Below are positions 32,816 through 42,356 of a DNA stretch of 64,000 nucleotides, one piece after another. Position 1 is the stretch's first letter, and each line of letters starts with the position of its first letter. Origin of the DNA: Scatolibacter rhodanostii (GTDB lineage Bacteria; Bacillota; Clostridia; Oscillospirales; Acutalibacteraceae); contig NZ_FZLO01000002.1 in NCBI RefSeq assembly GCF_900197595.1, positions 372,001 through 436,000 on the forward strand, in the 5' to 3' direction. Under the pieces are notes generated by a model. That model worked only from the letters and a program-made list of their open reading frames with translations, had not been told where the DNA came from and searched no databases. The position numbers and the translations under genes were made by a program.

Positions 32816-35086
32816 TTATACTTTGACAAATAGTTGATTTTCCGTTTGGATATTTATGGGTACAAGCCCACGATATTGTGTCAATATATCATCATATAAA
32901 ATTCCTGAATATTTTGGGATATCTATAGTTATTGCCACAAAGTATTTCATAGTTTCTGTATTGAAAATATCCCTATTCATACCATGAAGAATAAAAAATG
33001 GATTATGTAAAGAAGATACTCTCATATTAAGTGTCTTCTTTACAATAGTATCCCATTTTAAATGTTGAGACCGTAATTCATCTTCACTTAAAAACTTTTT
33101 TGGTGGCTTTGAGATAGGCAAATCAGAACGATTATATCCTAAGTCAATAAGTTCCTGTTCTTCTCCACTTCCAGCAAAAGCGGCTTTTTGACGTCTACCA
33201 TTTATAGTGTTTTTAAAATAATTAAAATGATTGTCATGTGGATAGAAATAATCTTCGATACAATTACATGTATACGAATCAACATCATTGGGATTTAGTT
33301 CAGCTAATGTTGAAATTGTCCATGTAATATTAGCATTACATTTAATTCCATTCAAATTAGGAAGTAGTATAGGGAGTTTGATATTTTGCTTTGGTACAAT
33401 ATTACCTTCATACAGTACTATTACTTTATTATCTTCACAATTAAGAATATCCTGTATGTTTTCTGTACAAAAGCCGAATCCGATTTCTTCGATACCTAAT
33501 TCTTCCGAATCTTCGGCAGTATGAATCAGTAATGTCCTTGCCATCTGAGGAGAAATTTCAGGTGATAACGCCATGATTTTTCCTAATTTTCCCGCAACTA
33601 TCGGAGAAGAAAAACTTGTGCCGCACTCAGTTATTGTTTTATTCGCAGTAGTACTAATTAAAATTGCAGGATTTTCAGGAGAACCACCGAATTCTAATAT
33701 GTCTGGTTTGACTTTACAACCCTCACGTCCTGGTCCAATACAACTATAATTAGCACGAACCTTATCTCCTGTTCTATCAAAAGTATATGCACCTATACCT
33801 AAACCATTTACTAAGTCTGCCGGAGCTTGGACACGGTTAAATGGATAAGGTAAATCGCCATCATTTCCAACCGCAACACAAAATAACGGATGATGTGGCA
33901 ATGTAGATAATATATCTAACGCATATGTGAACCTACTAATATCATCGTCAATAATTGCACCACGGGGCCCGAATGACAGATTATATAATTTAATATCAGC
34001 ACGTTGAGTAACCACCTTTTCGATTTCATCAATTGCTGGGTAAAGTCCGTTATCTTCTAATGGATTTCCTGTCTGTTTTTGTGGCAAAATTCTATATGAT
34101 TCAACTGAAACAATAGGGGTATCTAGTTGCTCACTACTTTTTTTATAATTTAGCACTCCATATAAAGAAGCACCACATACAGCCGTTCCATGTGCAATTA
34201 AAGATGGGTGACTATTTACGGATGTTAGATTATGAACTGTAATAAAATCTTTTAAATGAGGTAATGTCTCATCAGCACCTCCGTCAAATATACCAATTGT
34301 TATTTGCGGTTTTCCCTTGTAGATGGGAGGCACTGGTGCGTCAAAAAAATCTTTTCCTCTCATGTTTGGGATGTTCAATTCGCCTAATGGATGTATAGTG
34401 CGTAAAGGATTAAACATTAACAATTTATTGATAGTTTCCTGAGTACATTCTGCGGCACAAAATAAAGGTCCGTTGTGATAACCTGTCATTTTGTATTTAT
34501 CTTTATCTAAATTTAGTATTGATAGAAACTGCTCCATAGCAAAATTGTCATCCCAAAAGAATGGATGTAAAACTATTTCAACCAATCCACTATCCCATGT
34601 GCTTGAAAATCCTGATAATTTTTCATTGGGTGCCAATAGGTCGATAGTACGGATAGTACATATTTGATTTTGCCATGTTACAACACTATCTTTTTGTCCC
34701 GATTGAAGAACATGCTTCAAGTTTTCAAGTCCGTCATCATTAGTTTTAGCAAAGTATAGTTTTGATTTAACCTGCCCTTCTTCAGACTTGGAAATCGTAT
34801 ACTTTCTTCCGCCAATAGGCGTAATTCCGTCAATAGATAAAAGCATATCAGGAGAATAAGATTTAGCCTCAAATTTTGGTTCCATACGCATACATATAAC
34901 TTTTTCTGACAAAAATATCTCATCATTATGTTTGATCTCTTCTTGTATGGAAGAAATACTGTTAATTAAAGTAATTTTATTTTCATGATAAGAATGTGGA
35001 AGCTTGGGAGGACCACCATAATATCGTTTATCTATGTCACTGATATATAATTCACCACGACCTAAAATAGGATGTTTATTATTCAT
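32816..35086 (-). CDS. ietS: Subtilisin-like serine protease of an IetAS-type system
   Basis: The 756-residue S8 peptidase has Asp268 in IGIFDGGAD, His299 in LIAHGTAVCG, the oxyanion Asn408 in AVGNDG and Ser491 in GTSFSSPIVAG. The ~250-residue N-terminal region and ~200-residue C-terminal region have no recognised domain, and there is no signal peptide, so the enzyme is cytoplasmic. The gene overlaps the AAA ATPase gene by 8 bp. AAA ATPase plus cytoplasmic subtilase is the known IetAS pair (plasmid incompatibility exclusion and antiphage defence). Assignment rests on architecture, not on a search. Confidence 0.85.
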   Translation of the reverse strand: MNNKHPILGRGELYISDIDKRYYGGPPKLPHSYHENKITLINSISSIQEEIKHNDEIFLSEKVICMRMEPKFEAKSYSPDMLLSIDGITPIGGRKYTISKSEEGQVKSKLYFAKTNDDGLENLKHVLQSGQKDSVVTWQNQICTIRTIDLLAPNEKLSGFSSTWDSGLVEIVLHPFFWDDNFAMEQFLSILNLDKDKYKMTGYHNGPLFCAAECTQETINKLLMFNPLRTIHPLGELNIPNMRGKDFFDAPVPPIYKGKPQITIGIFDGGADETLPHLKDFITVHNLTSVNSHPSLIAHGTAVCGASLYGVLNYKKSSEQLDTPIVSVESYRILPQKQTGNPLEDNGLYPAIDEIEKVVTQRADIKLYNLSFGPRGAIIDDDISRFTYALDILSTLPHHPLFCVAVGNDGDLPYPFNRVQAPADLVNGLGIGAYTFDRTGDKVRANYSCIGPGREGCKVKPDILEFGGSPENPAILISTTANKTITECGTSFSSPIVAGKLGKIMALSPEISPQMARTLLIHTAEDSEELGIEEIGFGFCTENIQDILNCEDNKVIVLYEGNIVPKQNIKLPILLPNLNGIKCNANITWTISTLAELNPNDVDSYTCNCIEDYFYPHDNHFNYFKNTINGRRQKAAFAGSGEEQELIDLGYNRSDLPISKPPKKFLSEDELRSQHLKWDTIVKKTLNMRVSSLHNPFFILHGMNRDIFNTETMKYFVAITIDIPKYSGILYDDILTQYRGLVPINIQTENQLFVKV

Positions 35087-36185
35087 TTACGTTACCTCCG
35101 TTCTGTAAATATCTGCTTACTGATGTTATGGAAATTTTCGTTATTCTAGAAATATCCCTAACACTAAACGCTGGATTAACTTCTTTTAATAATTTGCAAA
35201 TCTCTATTTTACTATTTCTACTATAAAAATGTCCTGAACAAAATTCTTCAAATATAACTAAATCTGGATTACTGTCTTCCAAAACTATTTTTCTTTTTGC
35301 ATGCATACAGAGTTTGCAAATATCGGCTGCGTTTATTGAATCAGTTTGTTTTATAGCAAATGATATTGCAGCGGGCGATAATAGTCTATAGTACTTTCCT
35401 AAATATCTTTCAAGCAATGCTTGTCGTTCTTGAATTCCCGGCAATTTGAAATCAACTGTACGGTCAAAACGTCGCCAAATTGCTTTGTCTAATAAATCAG
35501 GATGATTTGTAGCCGCAATCACCACGCTTTGACTCGGCCAAGTTTCCAGTTCTTTTAACAACACATTAACTAAGCGTTTCAATTCTCCTAAATCAGAAGA
35601 ATCATCTCTTTTCTTAGCAATAGAATCAATTTCATCCAATAAAAGGATAGCAGGAAAAGAGCGTGCATAATCAAATATACTCTTGATGTTTTGACCAGAA
35701 CGACCTAAATAACTTGAAATAGACGTTGCTAAATCCATTGTTATTAATGGCAAATCTAATTTATAAGAAAGCCATTTAGCCGAATAAGTTTTTCCAACTC
35801 CAGGGTCTCCTACGAAAAGCAAACTATTTGGTGGAGTAATATCTTCCAATATTAACTTTTCAATCTTGCTTCGTTCGTAAATAAAATTCTGCAATTCTAA
35901 AAATGTGTCTTCCATCAAAATTGGTTCTTCTATTTCCAGCGGTTCTTCGGCTTTACATAAAGTAAATCTAGATTCTCTGTCAATAGGAAGTGGTTGGACA
36001 TCCATTGAACGTATTGTGGAAGCTCCATTACGTGCATATGTTAAAGATTGAGAAATTTCACGAGCTATATCAGGAGCGCTCTTTTTAAATACTTTCACTA
36101 ACATTGTAGAAATTTCTTCGACTAAGCGCCTATCATTATCCAGACAAGCTCTAACTAATTTGGGTATCAGTTCATCACTGTTCAT
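35079..36185 (-). CDS. ietA: AAA+ ATPase of an IetAS-type system
   Basis: The 368-residue protein has an N-terminal helical region, then an AAA+ core with Walker A GDPGVGKT at 126-133, Walker B AILLLDEIDSIA near 179-190, sensor-1 VVIAATNHPDLLDKAIWRRFDRTVDF with the arginine finger, and an HTH-like C-terminus (NPAFSVRDISRITKISITSVSRYL). The start at 36185 (MNSDEL) has GAGGTG upstream; an in-frame extension to 36290 runs into the repeat hairpin. It is translationally coupled to the protease. Such pairs probably sense invading DNA or phage and activate proteolysis; the trigger is unknown. Confidence 0.88.
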   Translation of the reverse strand: MNSDELIPKLVRACLDNDRRLVEEISTMLVKVFKKSAPDIAREISQSLTYARNGASTIRSMDVQPLPIDRESRFTLCKAEEPLEIEEPILMEDTFLELQNFIYERSKIEKLILEDITPPNSLLFVGDPGVGKTYSAKWLSYKLDLPLITMDLATSISSYLGRSGQNIKSIFDYARSFPAILLLDEIDSIAKKRDDSSDLGELKRLVNVLLKELETWPSQSVVIAATNHPDLLDKAIWRRFDRTVDFKLPGIQERQALLERYLGKYYRLLSPAAISFAIKQTDSINAADICKLCMHAKRKIVLEDSNPDLVIFEEFCSGHFYSRNSKIEICKLLKEVNPAFSVRDISRITKISITSVSRYLQNGGNVNE

Positions 36186-36288
36186 ATTTTCACCTCGTAC
36201 TCTACTTTGAAACAGTATCATTATATAATAAAAACAAGGATTTTTCAAGTATTTTGTTTCAATGTTTGAAAATATTAAAAAATGAAAC

Positions 36289-36350
36289 AAAACGCTTTCT
36301 GCGGCTTGTATTCCTTTCAGACAGCGTTTTGTGTGGTTATTCGGTTATAT
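36289..36350. repeat. Hairpin repeat, copy B, right of the IetAS cassette
   Basis: AAACGCTTTCTG pairs with CAGACAGCGTTT (one mismatch), followed by GTGTGGTTATTCGGTTATAT. It is the partner of 32729-32790. One copy probably belonged to the original ICE end and the other came with, or was duplicated by, insertion of the AAA-protease cassette. Between it and the right junction no gene is seen. Confidence 0.7.
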
Positions 36351-36395
36351 GTTTTATTTTGTTATTGCGTGAAACCCCTGTAAACAAAGGTTTTT

Positions 36396-36800
<405 letters not shown>

Positions 36801-36863
36801 GGATAAGGCTCCTTCAAAAGTAATTATTAATAGAGCTTTGATTAACTTTACCCTAATATTAAT

Positions 36864-36891
36864 TATAATATGTGTTCTAAATTAAAACGGT
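36864..36891 (-). promoter_or_regulatory. Possible sigma-K-type promoter of the collagen-like gene
   Basis: On the minus strand CATATTATA (36872-36864) fits the sigma-K -10 pattern CATANNNTA, and an AC pair lies 17 nt upstream (36891-36890). It is about 64 bp before the start codon. The consensus is short, so chance matches are possible in AT-rich DNA. Confidence 0.3.
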
Positions 36892-36964
36892 ACCAGATAC
36901 ACTTAATCTCACCACTTTTGAAAATAGGTGCTTATCGCGCTTTAAACTTAAAATATTTTATTGC

Positions 36965-37019
36965 CATCACGCCAAAAGAGAGCCTAGGTAAAAAAACCTG
37001 GCTCTCTTTTGGCGTGATG
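36965..37019. terminator. Bidirectional terminator after motB
   Basis: Perfect 20-bp arms (36965-36984 and 37000-37019; core AAAAGAGAGCC/GGCTCTCTTTT) enclose a 15-nt loop. It lies 15 bp past the motB stop. Confidence 0.8.
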
Positions 37020-37033
37020 TTATCTCTTTATGT

Positions 37034-37831
37034 TTATTCGGATTTTGGCAAACTTGACTCTGGCAAAATGATATCTTTTACACTTCCTGTCGCTGGGTAG
37101 GCTTTATTATCATAAAAAGCACCCAAAACATCTTCCATATTAAAATCTGCCGAGCTTTCATTTCCGATAATGACTAACTCAACCCTTCTGTTTTTTCTTC
37201 TTCCCGCTTCTGTATCATTCTCAGATACAGGGTATTGGTTTCCATATCCCATCACAGTCAGTTTTTCCGCATCAAAGTTGCTTTTATTATTAAAATAAGT
37301 GGCAACTGTTGCGGCACGCTCTCCAGAAAGCATCCAATAGGAGGTGCCGTTTGGTACGGTAGCTGTGTATCCGATTACATTTACCATTCGGATTTTTTCT
37401 TCATACTGCTTTAGACCGCCGCTGATAAAATCTAACACAGGTAGGCTTTCTTGACGTAAAACATACTCATCCGGCTCAAAGAATAGTGTTGTAGAGAAAC
37501 GAATATAAATTATGCCGCTATCCACCGAAAGCTGTATTTGACTCTCCTGATTACTCTCATGAACATAGTTGTTTAGCAGCTTAAACAATTCTTCCATATC
37601 TGTTATAACCAAATCGCTATCTGCCACAGCGTCACTAGATGGATTCGTTATTTGCTCAATCACTTCAGGAGATAAATTAGAAAAAGACTTAATAAATGCA
37701 TTAAACTTTCCTTCGTCTGTGCTAGACATGCTCAAAAGCACCGCAAAAAAAGTCAACAGCAAAGTCACCATATCTGCATATGTATTAAGCCAACTATCTC
37801 CACCTTCTCCGTCATCTCTTTGTTTACGCAT
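37034..37831 (-). CDS. motB: Flagellar stator protein MotB
   Basis: The 265-residue protein has the single N-terminal helix NTYADMVTLLLTFFAVLLSMS with the proton/sodium-binding Asp in TYADMVTLL near residue 19. A linker and an OmpA-like peptidoglycan-binding domain follow (VIGYTATVPNGTSYWMLSGERAATVATYF, MGYGNQYPVSENDTEAGRRKNRRVELVI). The start at 37831 follows AAGGGGGGGAG; the upstream in-frame ATG at 37864 has no such site. It is 44 bp downstream of motA. Tail residues 225-265 are variable. Confidence 0.94.
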   Translation of the reverse strand: MRKQRDDGEGGDSWLNTYADMVTLLLTFFAVLLSMSSTDEGKFNAFIKSFSNLSPEVIEQITNPSSDAVADSDLVITDMEELFKLLNNYVHESNQESQIQLSVDSGIIYIRFSTTLFFEPDEYVLRQESLPVLDFISGGLKQYEEKIRMVNVIGYTATVPNGTSYWMLSGERAATVATYFNNKSNFDAEKLTVMGYGNQYPVSENDTEAGRRKNRRVELVIIGNESSADFNMEDVLGAFYDNKAYPATGSVKDIILPESSLPKSE

Positions 37832-37875
37832 TTTCTCCCCCCCTTGCCTGTTGATACCATCCAATCAAAATCACT

Positions 37876-38718
37876 TTATTTGCTGTCTTTATTTTCTCGT
37901 TTAGTGCTGCCACCGTATTTTTTTTGCTTATAAGCCGGTAACAAATGCAATAATCTAGACTGTACCAAGTTAGGGTTTTCTCCTGCCTGAATGGCTTGTA
38001 CACCCTCACAAATAATGCGCATACAAAGATATTCCTCATCGTTTCTGGCACGAAGTTTGTTTGAAATAGGGGCAAAGATAACATTCGCCAATATAGATCC
38101 GTAAAAAGTAGTGACCAATGCAACCGCCATATTAGGACCAACCGAAGAAACGTCCTCTAATGTTTTCAGCATATTAATGAGACCAATCAAAGTGCCAATC
38201 ATACCAAATGCGGGACCTAGCGCTGCACCCTTATCATAAAAAGACCGTTCTTGCGCATGCCTCTCATCAATGCTGTCTAGCCAAGATTCCATTTCTTCTT
38301 TTACTTTTTCGGGGTCATGAGAATCTACCACCATCTGAAGGCTGTTTCTTAAAAATTCATCTTGCTGTGTATTGGCGTCTTCTTCCAATGCCAACAAGCC
38401 TTTTTCACGTGCTTTTCTTGCGCATTCAACTAACACTTCAATATATTTAGTTGGCACATATTGAGTTGGCATAAAAATAATTCTTAAATGTTTGGGTATT
38501 TTTGCAAACTGAGACATCGGAAACATAACGAGCAAACACCCCAGCACACCGCCAAACACAATCGCCACACTAGGGATATCAATAAAACTTCCGATATTTG
38601 TGGTCACAATAGACCCTACATTCGTCTCACTGTCTACCACAAACACAATCCCAAAAATAACCAATCCAATTGCGAGTATAAATCCAATTATTGACGCAAT
38701 GTCAAACGATCTTTTCAA
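37876..38718 (-). CDS. motA: Flagellar stator protein MotA
   Basis: The 280-residue protein has four hydrophobic segments (about 8-28, 46-66, 166-185, 200-222) and the conserved cytoplasmic loop (PTKYIEVLVECARKAREKGLLALEED, SWLDSIDERHAQERSFYDKGAALGPAFGMIGTLIGLI). With MotB it forms the ion channel that drives the flagellum. The start appears to be TTG with AAGGAG upstream. The operon is flbD-motA-motB. Confidence 0.94.
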   Translation of the reverse strand: MKRSFDIASIIGFILAIGLVIFGIVFVVDSETNVGSIVTTNIGSFIDIPSVAIVFGGVLGCLLVMFPMSQFAKIPKHLRIIFMPTQYVPTKYIEVLVECARKAREKGLLALEEDANTQQDEFLRNSLQMVVDSHDPEKVKEEMESWLDSIDERHAQERSFYDKGAALGPAFGMIGTLIGLINMLKTLEDVSSVGPNMAVALVTTFYGSILANVIFAPISNKLRARNDEEYLCMRIICEGVQAIQAGENPNLVQSRLLHLLPAYKQKKYGGSTKRENKDSK

Positions 38719-38750
38719 CTCCCACTCAACTCCTTATCCTAGAATTCATT

Positions 38751-38942
38751 TTACCAAGAAAACCCACTGCAGTTCTTTTTAAAGCGAATTACTCTTTGTT
38801 TAATTTCATGAGCTGATTCTTTCACGATATAATAATTTTTATTAATCAAGCGAATGGTAGTATCCGGTGTTTCTTCAATGGTCTCAATTAAATCTGAGTT
38901 TAGAACGAAGGGAACGTCATTTAACTTGGTTAGCTCAATCAT
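38751..38942 (-). CDS. flbD: FlbD-family flagellar protein
   Basis: The 63-residue protein MIELTKLNDVPFVLNSDLIETIEETPDTTIRLINKNYYIVKESAHEI is a clear FlbD (SwrD) family member, a short protein often just before motA that raises flagellar motor power in Bacillus. GAGGGATAAAA precedes the ATG. The 155-bp gap upstream to 39097 holds the promoter and the terminator of the next gene. Confidence 0.9.
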   Translation of the reverse strand: MIELTKLNDVPFVLNSDLIETIEETPDTTIRLINKNYYIVKESAHEIKQRVIRFKKNCSGFSW

Positions 38943-39040
38943 TTTTATCCCTCTCTTTATTTTTTATGTTTTTAGCCTTAAGTTTCTAAATCATTTTGTA
39001 TCTGCTTCTCTTACTATAAATCCAAAAATAAGTAAAAGTA

Positions 39041-39076
39041 GTGCCTGAATTTAATGTATCCATTGAAATCAGGCAC
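39041..39076 (-). terminator. Terminator after the decarboxylase beta gene
   Basis: GTGCCTGAATTTAATG (39041-39056) pairs with CATTGAAATCAGGCAC (39061-39076) with small mismatches. On the minus strand a T-rich stretch (TACTTTTACTTATTTTT) follows. Confidence 0.7.
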
Positions 39077-39097
39077 AAAATAAGAACTTTTAAATTA

Positions 39098-40234
39098 TTA
39101 ACCAAAGAGAGCCAGCAAAACACCTGCCGCAACCGCAGAACCAATTACACCTGCAACGTTCGGTCCCATAGCGTGCATTAATAAGAAGTTGCCCGGATTG
39201 GCTTTTTGTCCTTCAATTTGAGAAACTCGAGCGGCCATTGGCACAGCGGATACACCAGCAGAGCCAATAAGCGGATTGATTTTCCCTTTGGTAATCACAC
39301 ACATCAATTTTCCAAGAAGTAACCCACCAATTGTACTGAACATAAATGCAATCAATCCTAGTACGATAATTTTGATGGTGTCCAACTTCAAGAAGGTTTC
39401 GGCATTGGCTGTAGCACCTACGGTGACGCCAAGGAAGATAGTAACAATATTAATCAAAGCATTTTGCGCTGTGCTTGACAAACGTTCTACCACACCTGAT
39501 TCTTTAAATAAATTACCAAGCATCAGCATACCAATAAGCGGAGCTGTGGAAGGCAGCAACAAAACACAAAAAATTGTGACGATAATTGGAAAACAGATTT
39601 TCTCTAGCTTTGAAACCGTCCGAGTTTGCTCCATTTTAATTTCGCGATCTTTTTTGCTAGTCATTAATCTCATAAGAGGTGGTTGAATCATAGGAATTAG
39701 TGCCATATAAGAGTATGCTGCCACTGCAATAGCCGGCAAAAGAGCAGGCGCTAGCTTAGATGTTAAGAAAATAGCTGTGGGGCCATCTGCACCACCGATG
39801 ATACCGATACTGGCTGCTTCTTGCGGTGTAAATCCCAGTGCTGTAGCAATCATAAACGCAATGGCAATACCAAACTGTGCTCCGGCACCGATAAAAAGAC
39901 TGGCCGGTCTGGCAATGAGCGGGCCAAAATCTGTCATAGCGCCAATGCCAAGGAAAATTAATGACGGATAAATTCCCTTTTTTACACCTTGGTACAGATA
40001 ATATAATAATCCACCTGCTTCAGATGACGAAGCCGGTGCATCCATAAGACCGGTAAAGGGTAAATTCACAAGCAAAATACCAAATGCAATTGGCAATAGT
40101 AACATTGGTTCAAATTTTTTGGCAATTGCCAAATAAACTAATACGCAAGCAACCAATATCATCACCAAATGCTGCCATGTTAAACTGACAAAGCCAGAAC
40201 TGGCCCATATCTTTTGAATAGCCTCAATAAACAT
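39098..40234 (-). CDS. oadB: Na+-translocating decarboxylase, beta subunit
   Basis: The 378-residue membrane protein couples decarboxylation of a biotin-bound carboxyl group (from oxaloacetate, methylmalonyl-CoA or glutaconyl-CoA) to Na+ export. About 9-11 helices and the family motifs are present: GIGAMTDFGPLIARP, GIIGGADGPTAIFL (with the essential Asp), and GSAGVSAVPMAARV near the end. Full length. A gamma-like subunit is 53 bp upstream. No alpha (carboxyltransferase) or biotin-carrier gene is nearby, so the substrate is undecided. Confidence 0.94.
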   Translation of the reverse strand: MFIEAIQKIWASSGFVSLTWQHLVMILVACVLVYLAIAKKFEPMLLLPIAFGILLVNLPFTGLMDAPASSSEAGGLLYYLYQGVKKGIYPSLIFLGIGAMTDFGPLIARPASLFIGAGAQFGIAIAFMIATALGFTPQEAASIGIIGGADGPTAIFLTSKLAPALLPAIAVAAYSYMALIPMIQPPLMRLMTSKKDREIKMEQTRTVSKLEKICFPIIVTIFCVLLLPSTAPLIGMLMLGNLFKESGVVERLSSTAQNALINIVTIFLGVTVGATANAETFLKLDTIKIIVLGLIAFMFSTIGGLLLGKLMCVITKGKINPLIGSAGVSAVPMAARVSQIEGQKANPGNFLLMHAMGPNVAGVIGSAVAAGVLLALFG

Positions 40235-40287
40235 ATTATTCTCCCTCTTTTACGTACCCAAGCTCATTTTCTATTTAGAAGTAGTTT

Positions 40288-40446
40288 TTATTGTCTTTTT
40301 GTTGTTTTCACATCATCTTTTGACTTTGATTCAATTGAACGAATGATTAAAGAAAAAAGATTAATCAAAAGAAATAAACCGCACAAAACCACAAAAACAA
40401 CTGCCATCATAAAAACAGAAATATTTAAGCTCTCCAAAATACCCAT
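40288..40446 (-). CDS. oadG: Na+-pump decarboxylase gamma-like subunit (52 residues)
   Basis: A short minus-strand ORF from ATG at 40446 to TAA at 40288 encodes MGILESLNISVFMMAVVF, continuing VVLCGLFLLINLFSLIIRS, then a charged tail ending KTTKRQ. One N-terminal membrane helix followed by a short hydrophilic tail, directly before the beta subunit, is the OadG layout. AGGATGGGTC is the ribosome site. It is shorter than typical OadG (about 80-120 residues), lacking most of the C-terminal metal-binding part. Confidence 0.75.
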   Translation of the reverse strand: MGILESLNISVFMMAVVFVVLCGLFLLINLFSLIIRSIESKSKDDVKTTKRQ

Positions 40447-40871
40447 ACTATGACCCATCCTTTCTATGAAATAATAAAATTATATTGCTGCTATACAATC
40501 CAATTTTGTAAATTGGACGACAAAAAGGGCGGAAATCTCCCCTAAGGGAGCTCTCCACCCTGAAGCTCAAAAAACTTGAAAACAAACCCACGAACACAGT
40601 TTGTCCAACCGGAATATGACCAATATGAAATTTGTAATATTTTAGTATATTATAGCATTTTAGGTCTAAAAGTCAACCTATTATGATTAATTATTCGAAT
40701 TAAACTTTTCTTTTCACTCCTTACACTCCTTCAAGCTTTTAGCTCATCATAGTCTTACGACCTACTTTATATCATTTTTACGCTTCCCTACAAGCTTTAA
40801 AACAAATTCTTTCAACCTTTCAGCTGTTCGATTAAAAAAAAGAGCCTGTTTTTAGCAGGTCCCTTTTTCTG
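40447..40871 (-). promoter_or_regulatory. Leader with attenuator-like hairpins upstream of oadG
   Basis: On the minus strand the stem GGGTGGA/TCCGCCC (40560-40554 with 40533-40527), nested around CTCCC-TTA-GGGGAG, is followed by TTTTTGTC, an intrinsic terminator about 75 bp before oadG. An upstream CAAAC/GTTTG stem-loop and a GAGCT repeat that could compete for the terminator stem suggest switching. A Na+-responsive riboswitch is possible given the genes, but no known consensus was matched. The remainder of 40570-40840 is AT-rich with nothing else seen. Confidence 0.5.
40843..40862 (-). terminator. Terminator after the YesN-type gene
   Basis: A CCTG-CTAAAAA-CAGG hairpin on the minus strand is followed by CTCTTTTTTTT. 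It lies about 10 bp past the stop at 40872. Confidence 0.7.
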
Positions 40872-42356
40872 TTAATCCATTGTTTGTTGCCCATAAAATC
40901 TCTGATATTCTTTGGGAGACATCCCTGTTAGTTTTTTAAATATCTTAGAAAACTGCTTGGCATCCTCATACCCACATTTCTTTGATATATCTGATATTTT
41001 TAAATCAGAATCACCCAATAGTTGTTTCGCCCTATTGGTTCGAACCATTTTTAAATAATCTACAAACGATTGTCCCACCATCTTTTTAAACATATTCGAA
41101 AAATAGTAATAGTTAAGCCCTACATAATTTGCCACACTAGCCATATTGATATTCTTATTAAAATTTTCGTCAATAAACAATATGGATTTTTCGATTGTTT
41201 TCATCTTGTTCTCATAATCATTTTTTCCATTTTGATAAGAAGACAGAGTTTCTGATACAGCCTCAAAAAAATCAATTAGCTTTTTTTGATAGACTTCAAT
41301 CCCGTATTTAAGTATGCAATCTTTTTCAAATACATCTGCCTCATGGCAAACCATTTTGTATTTGCTAATAATCTTTACGTATATCTCTTGTTCCAGTTTT
41401 TCAAAATAATCAAAGAAGTAAGTCTTTTTAGCTTCCTCGCACAAAAGGTTTTCTATTGCTTTTTTTAATTTTTTCTCATCTTGATTTCTGAAATCTTCTA
41501 ACACAGAAAAATCTTTTGAAGATATTTCTCCTTGTATGCGCTCTTGAATCGCAGAAAATTTAATCTGTTTTATGTCCTGTATACTATGATATTTGTCCAC
41601 TTCTAAAACTTCTTGCAAAAGCGACTTTAGATGATTCACATTCGTCCCCACTGAAGTTTGCGAGAGATTGATGATATTTTCTTCTCCGATTTGATGTAAA
41701 ATAGCCTGACGATTTTGCGGATGAAAAATTACCAATAATTTTGACTTGAAACGCATAGCAATCCACGGTGTGCTATAAGAAAATTTATGTTGATTATTTT
41801 CTATAAAACGCATCTCATTTTTAATCGAAGCACACTTAACAATCATGAGGCAGAACTCATTTTCAAAGATTGCATGCTGTTGAAAATCGTATCCTTCACT
41901 CGCTGCCTGTTCTGTTTGTGACATCCACACTGATTGTATCTTCGCCGAAAGCACTTCATACAACAAGCCTTCTGCCATTATCATCTCTCTATTGCTGGCT
42001 TGCCGAACTGTTTCTACCAATTCTTGAATATCGACCGGTTTTAATAGGTAGTCAAAAGCTTGCAGGCGAACTGCTTCTGCCGCATATTCAAACTCGGCAT
42101 AACCACTAAGAAAAATAACAGGAGGCATTTTTTTGTTTTGAGCAGCTGCTTCTCTTACAAACGCAAGCCCATTTATTCCCGGCATTCGTATATCGGCAAT
42201 GATGACATGAATTTCATTTTCCTGCAAAACCTGCAGCGCTTCCTCTGCATTTTCACATTCATATATTTTACCCATCTCTAAATCAGAATTTTTCAGGATG
42301 CTGGCTATCCCTTTTCTTATATTTTCTTCGTCGTCTACTAATAATGCATGAATCAT
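40872..42356 (-). CDS. YesN-type response regulator with AraC output domain
   Basis: The 494-residue protein has a receiver domain (DDEEN at 8-12, phosphoacceptor Asp55 in IIADIRMPG). A ~250-residue helical middle region follows, then a C-terminal AraC double HTH (NKNINMASVANYVGLNYYYFSNMFKKMVGQSFVDYLKMVRTNRAKQLLGDSDLKISDISKKCGYEDAKQFSKIFKKLTGMSPKEYQ). It overlaps the kinase gene by 4 bp (ATGA). Together they should sense an extracellular glycan or its binding protein and activate the ABC-transporter operon upstream. Confidence 0.93.
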   Translation of the reverse strand: MIHALLVDDEENIRKGIASILKNSDLEMGKIYECENAEEALQVLQENEIHVIIADIRMPGINGLAFVREAAAQNKKMPPVIFLSGYAEFEYAAEAVRLQAFDYLLKPVDIQELVETVRQASNREMIMAEGLLYEVLSAKIQSVWMSQTEQAASEGYDFQQHAIFENEFCLMIVKCASIKNEMRFIENNQHKFSYSTPWIAMRFKSKLLVIFHPQNRQAILHQIGEENIINLSQTSVGTNVNHLKSLLQEVLEVDKYHSIQDIKQIKFSAIQERIQGEISSKDFSVLEDFRNQDEKKLKKAIENLLCEEAKKTYFFDYFEKLEQEIYVKIISKYKMVCHEADVFEKDCILKYGIEVYQKKLIDFFEAVSETLSSYQNGKNDYENKMKTIEKSILFIDENFNKNINMASVANYVGLNYYYFSNMFKKMVGQSFVDYLKMVRTNRAKQLLGDSDLKISDISKKCGYEDAKQFSKIFKKLTGMSPKEYQRFYGQQTMD

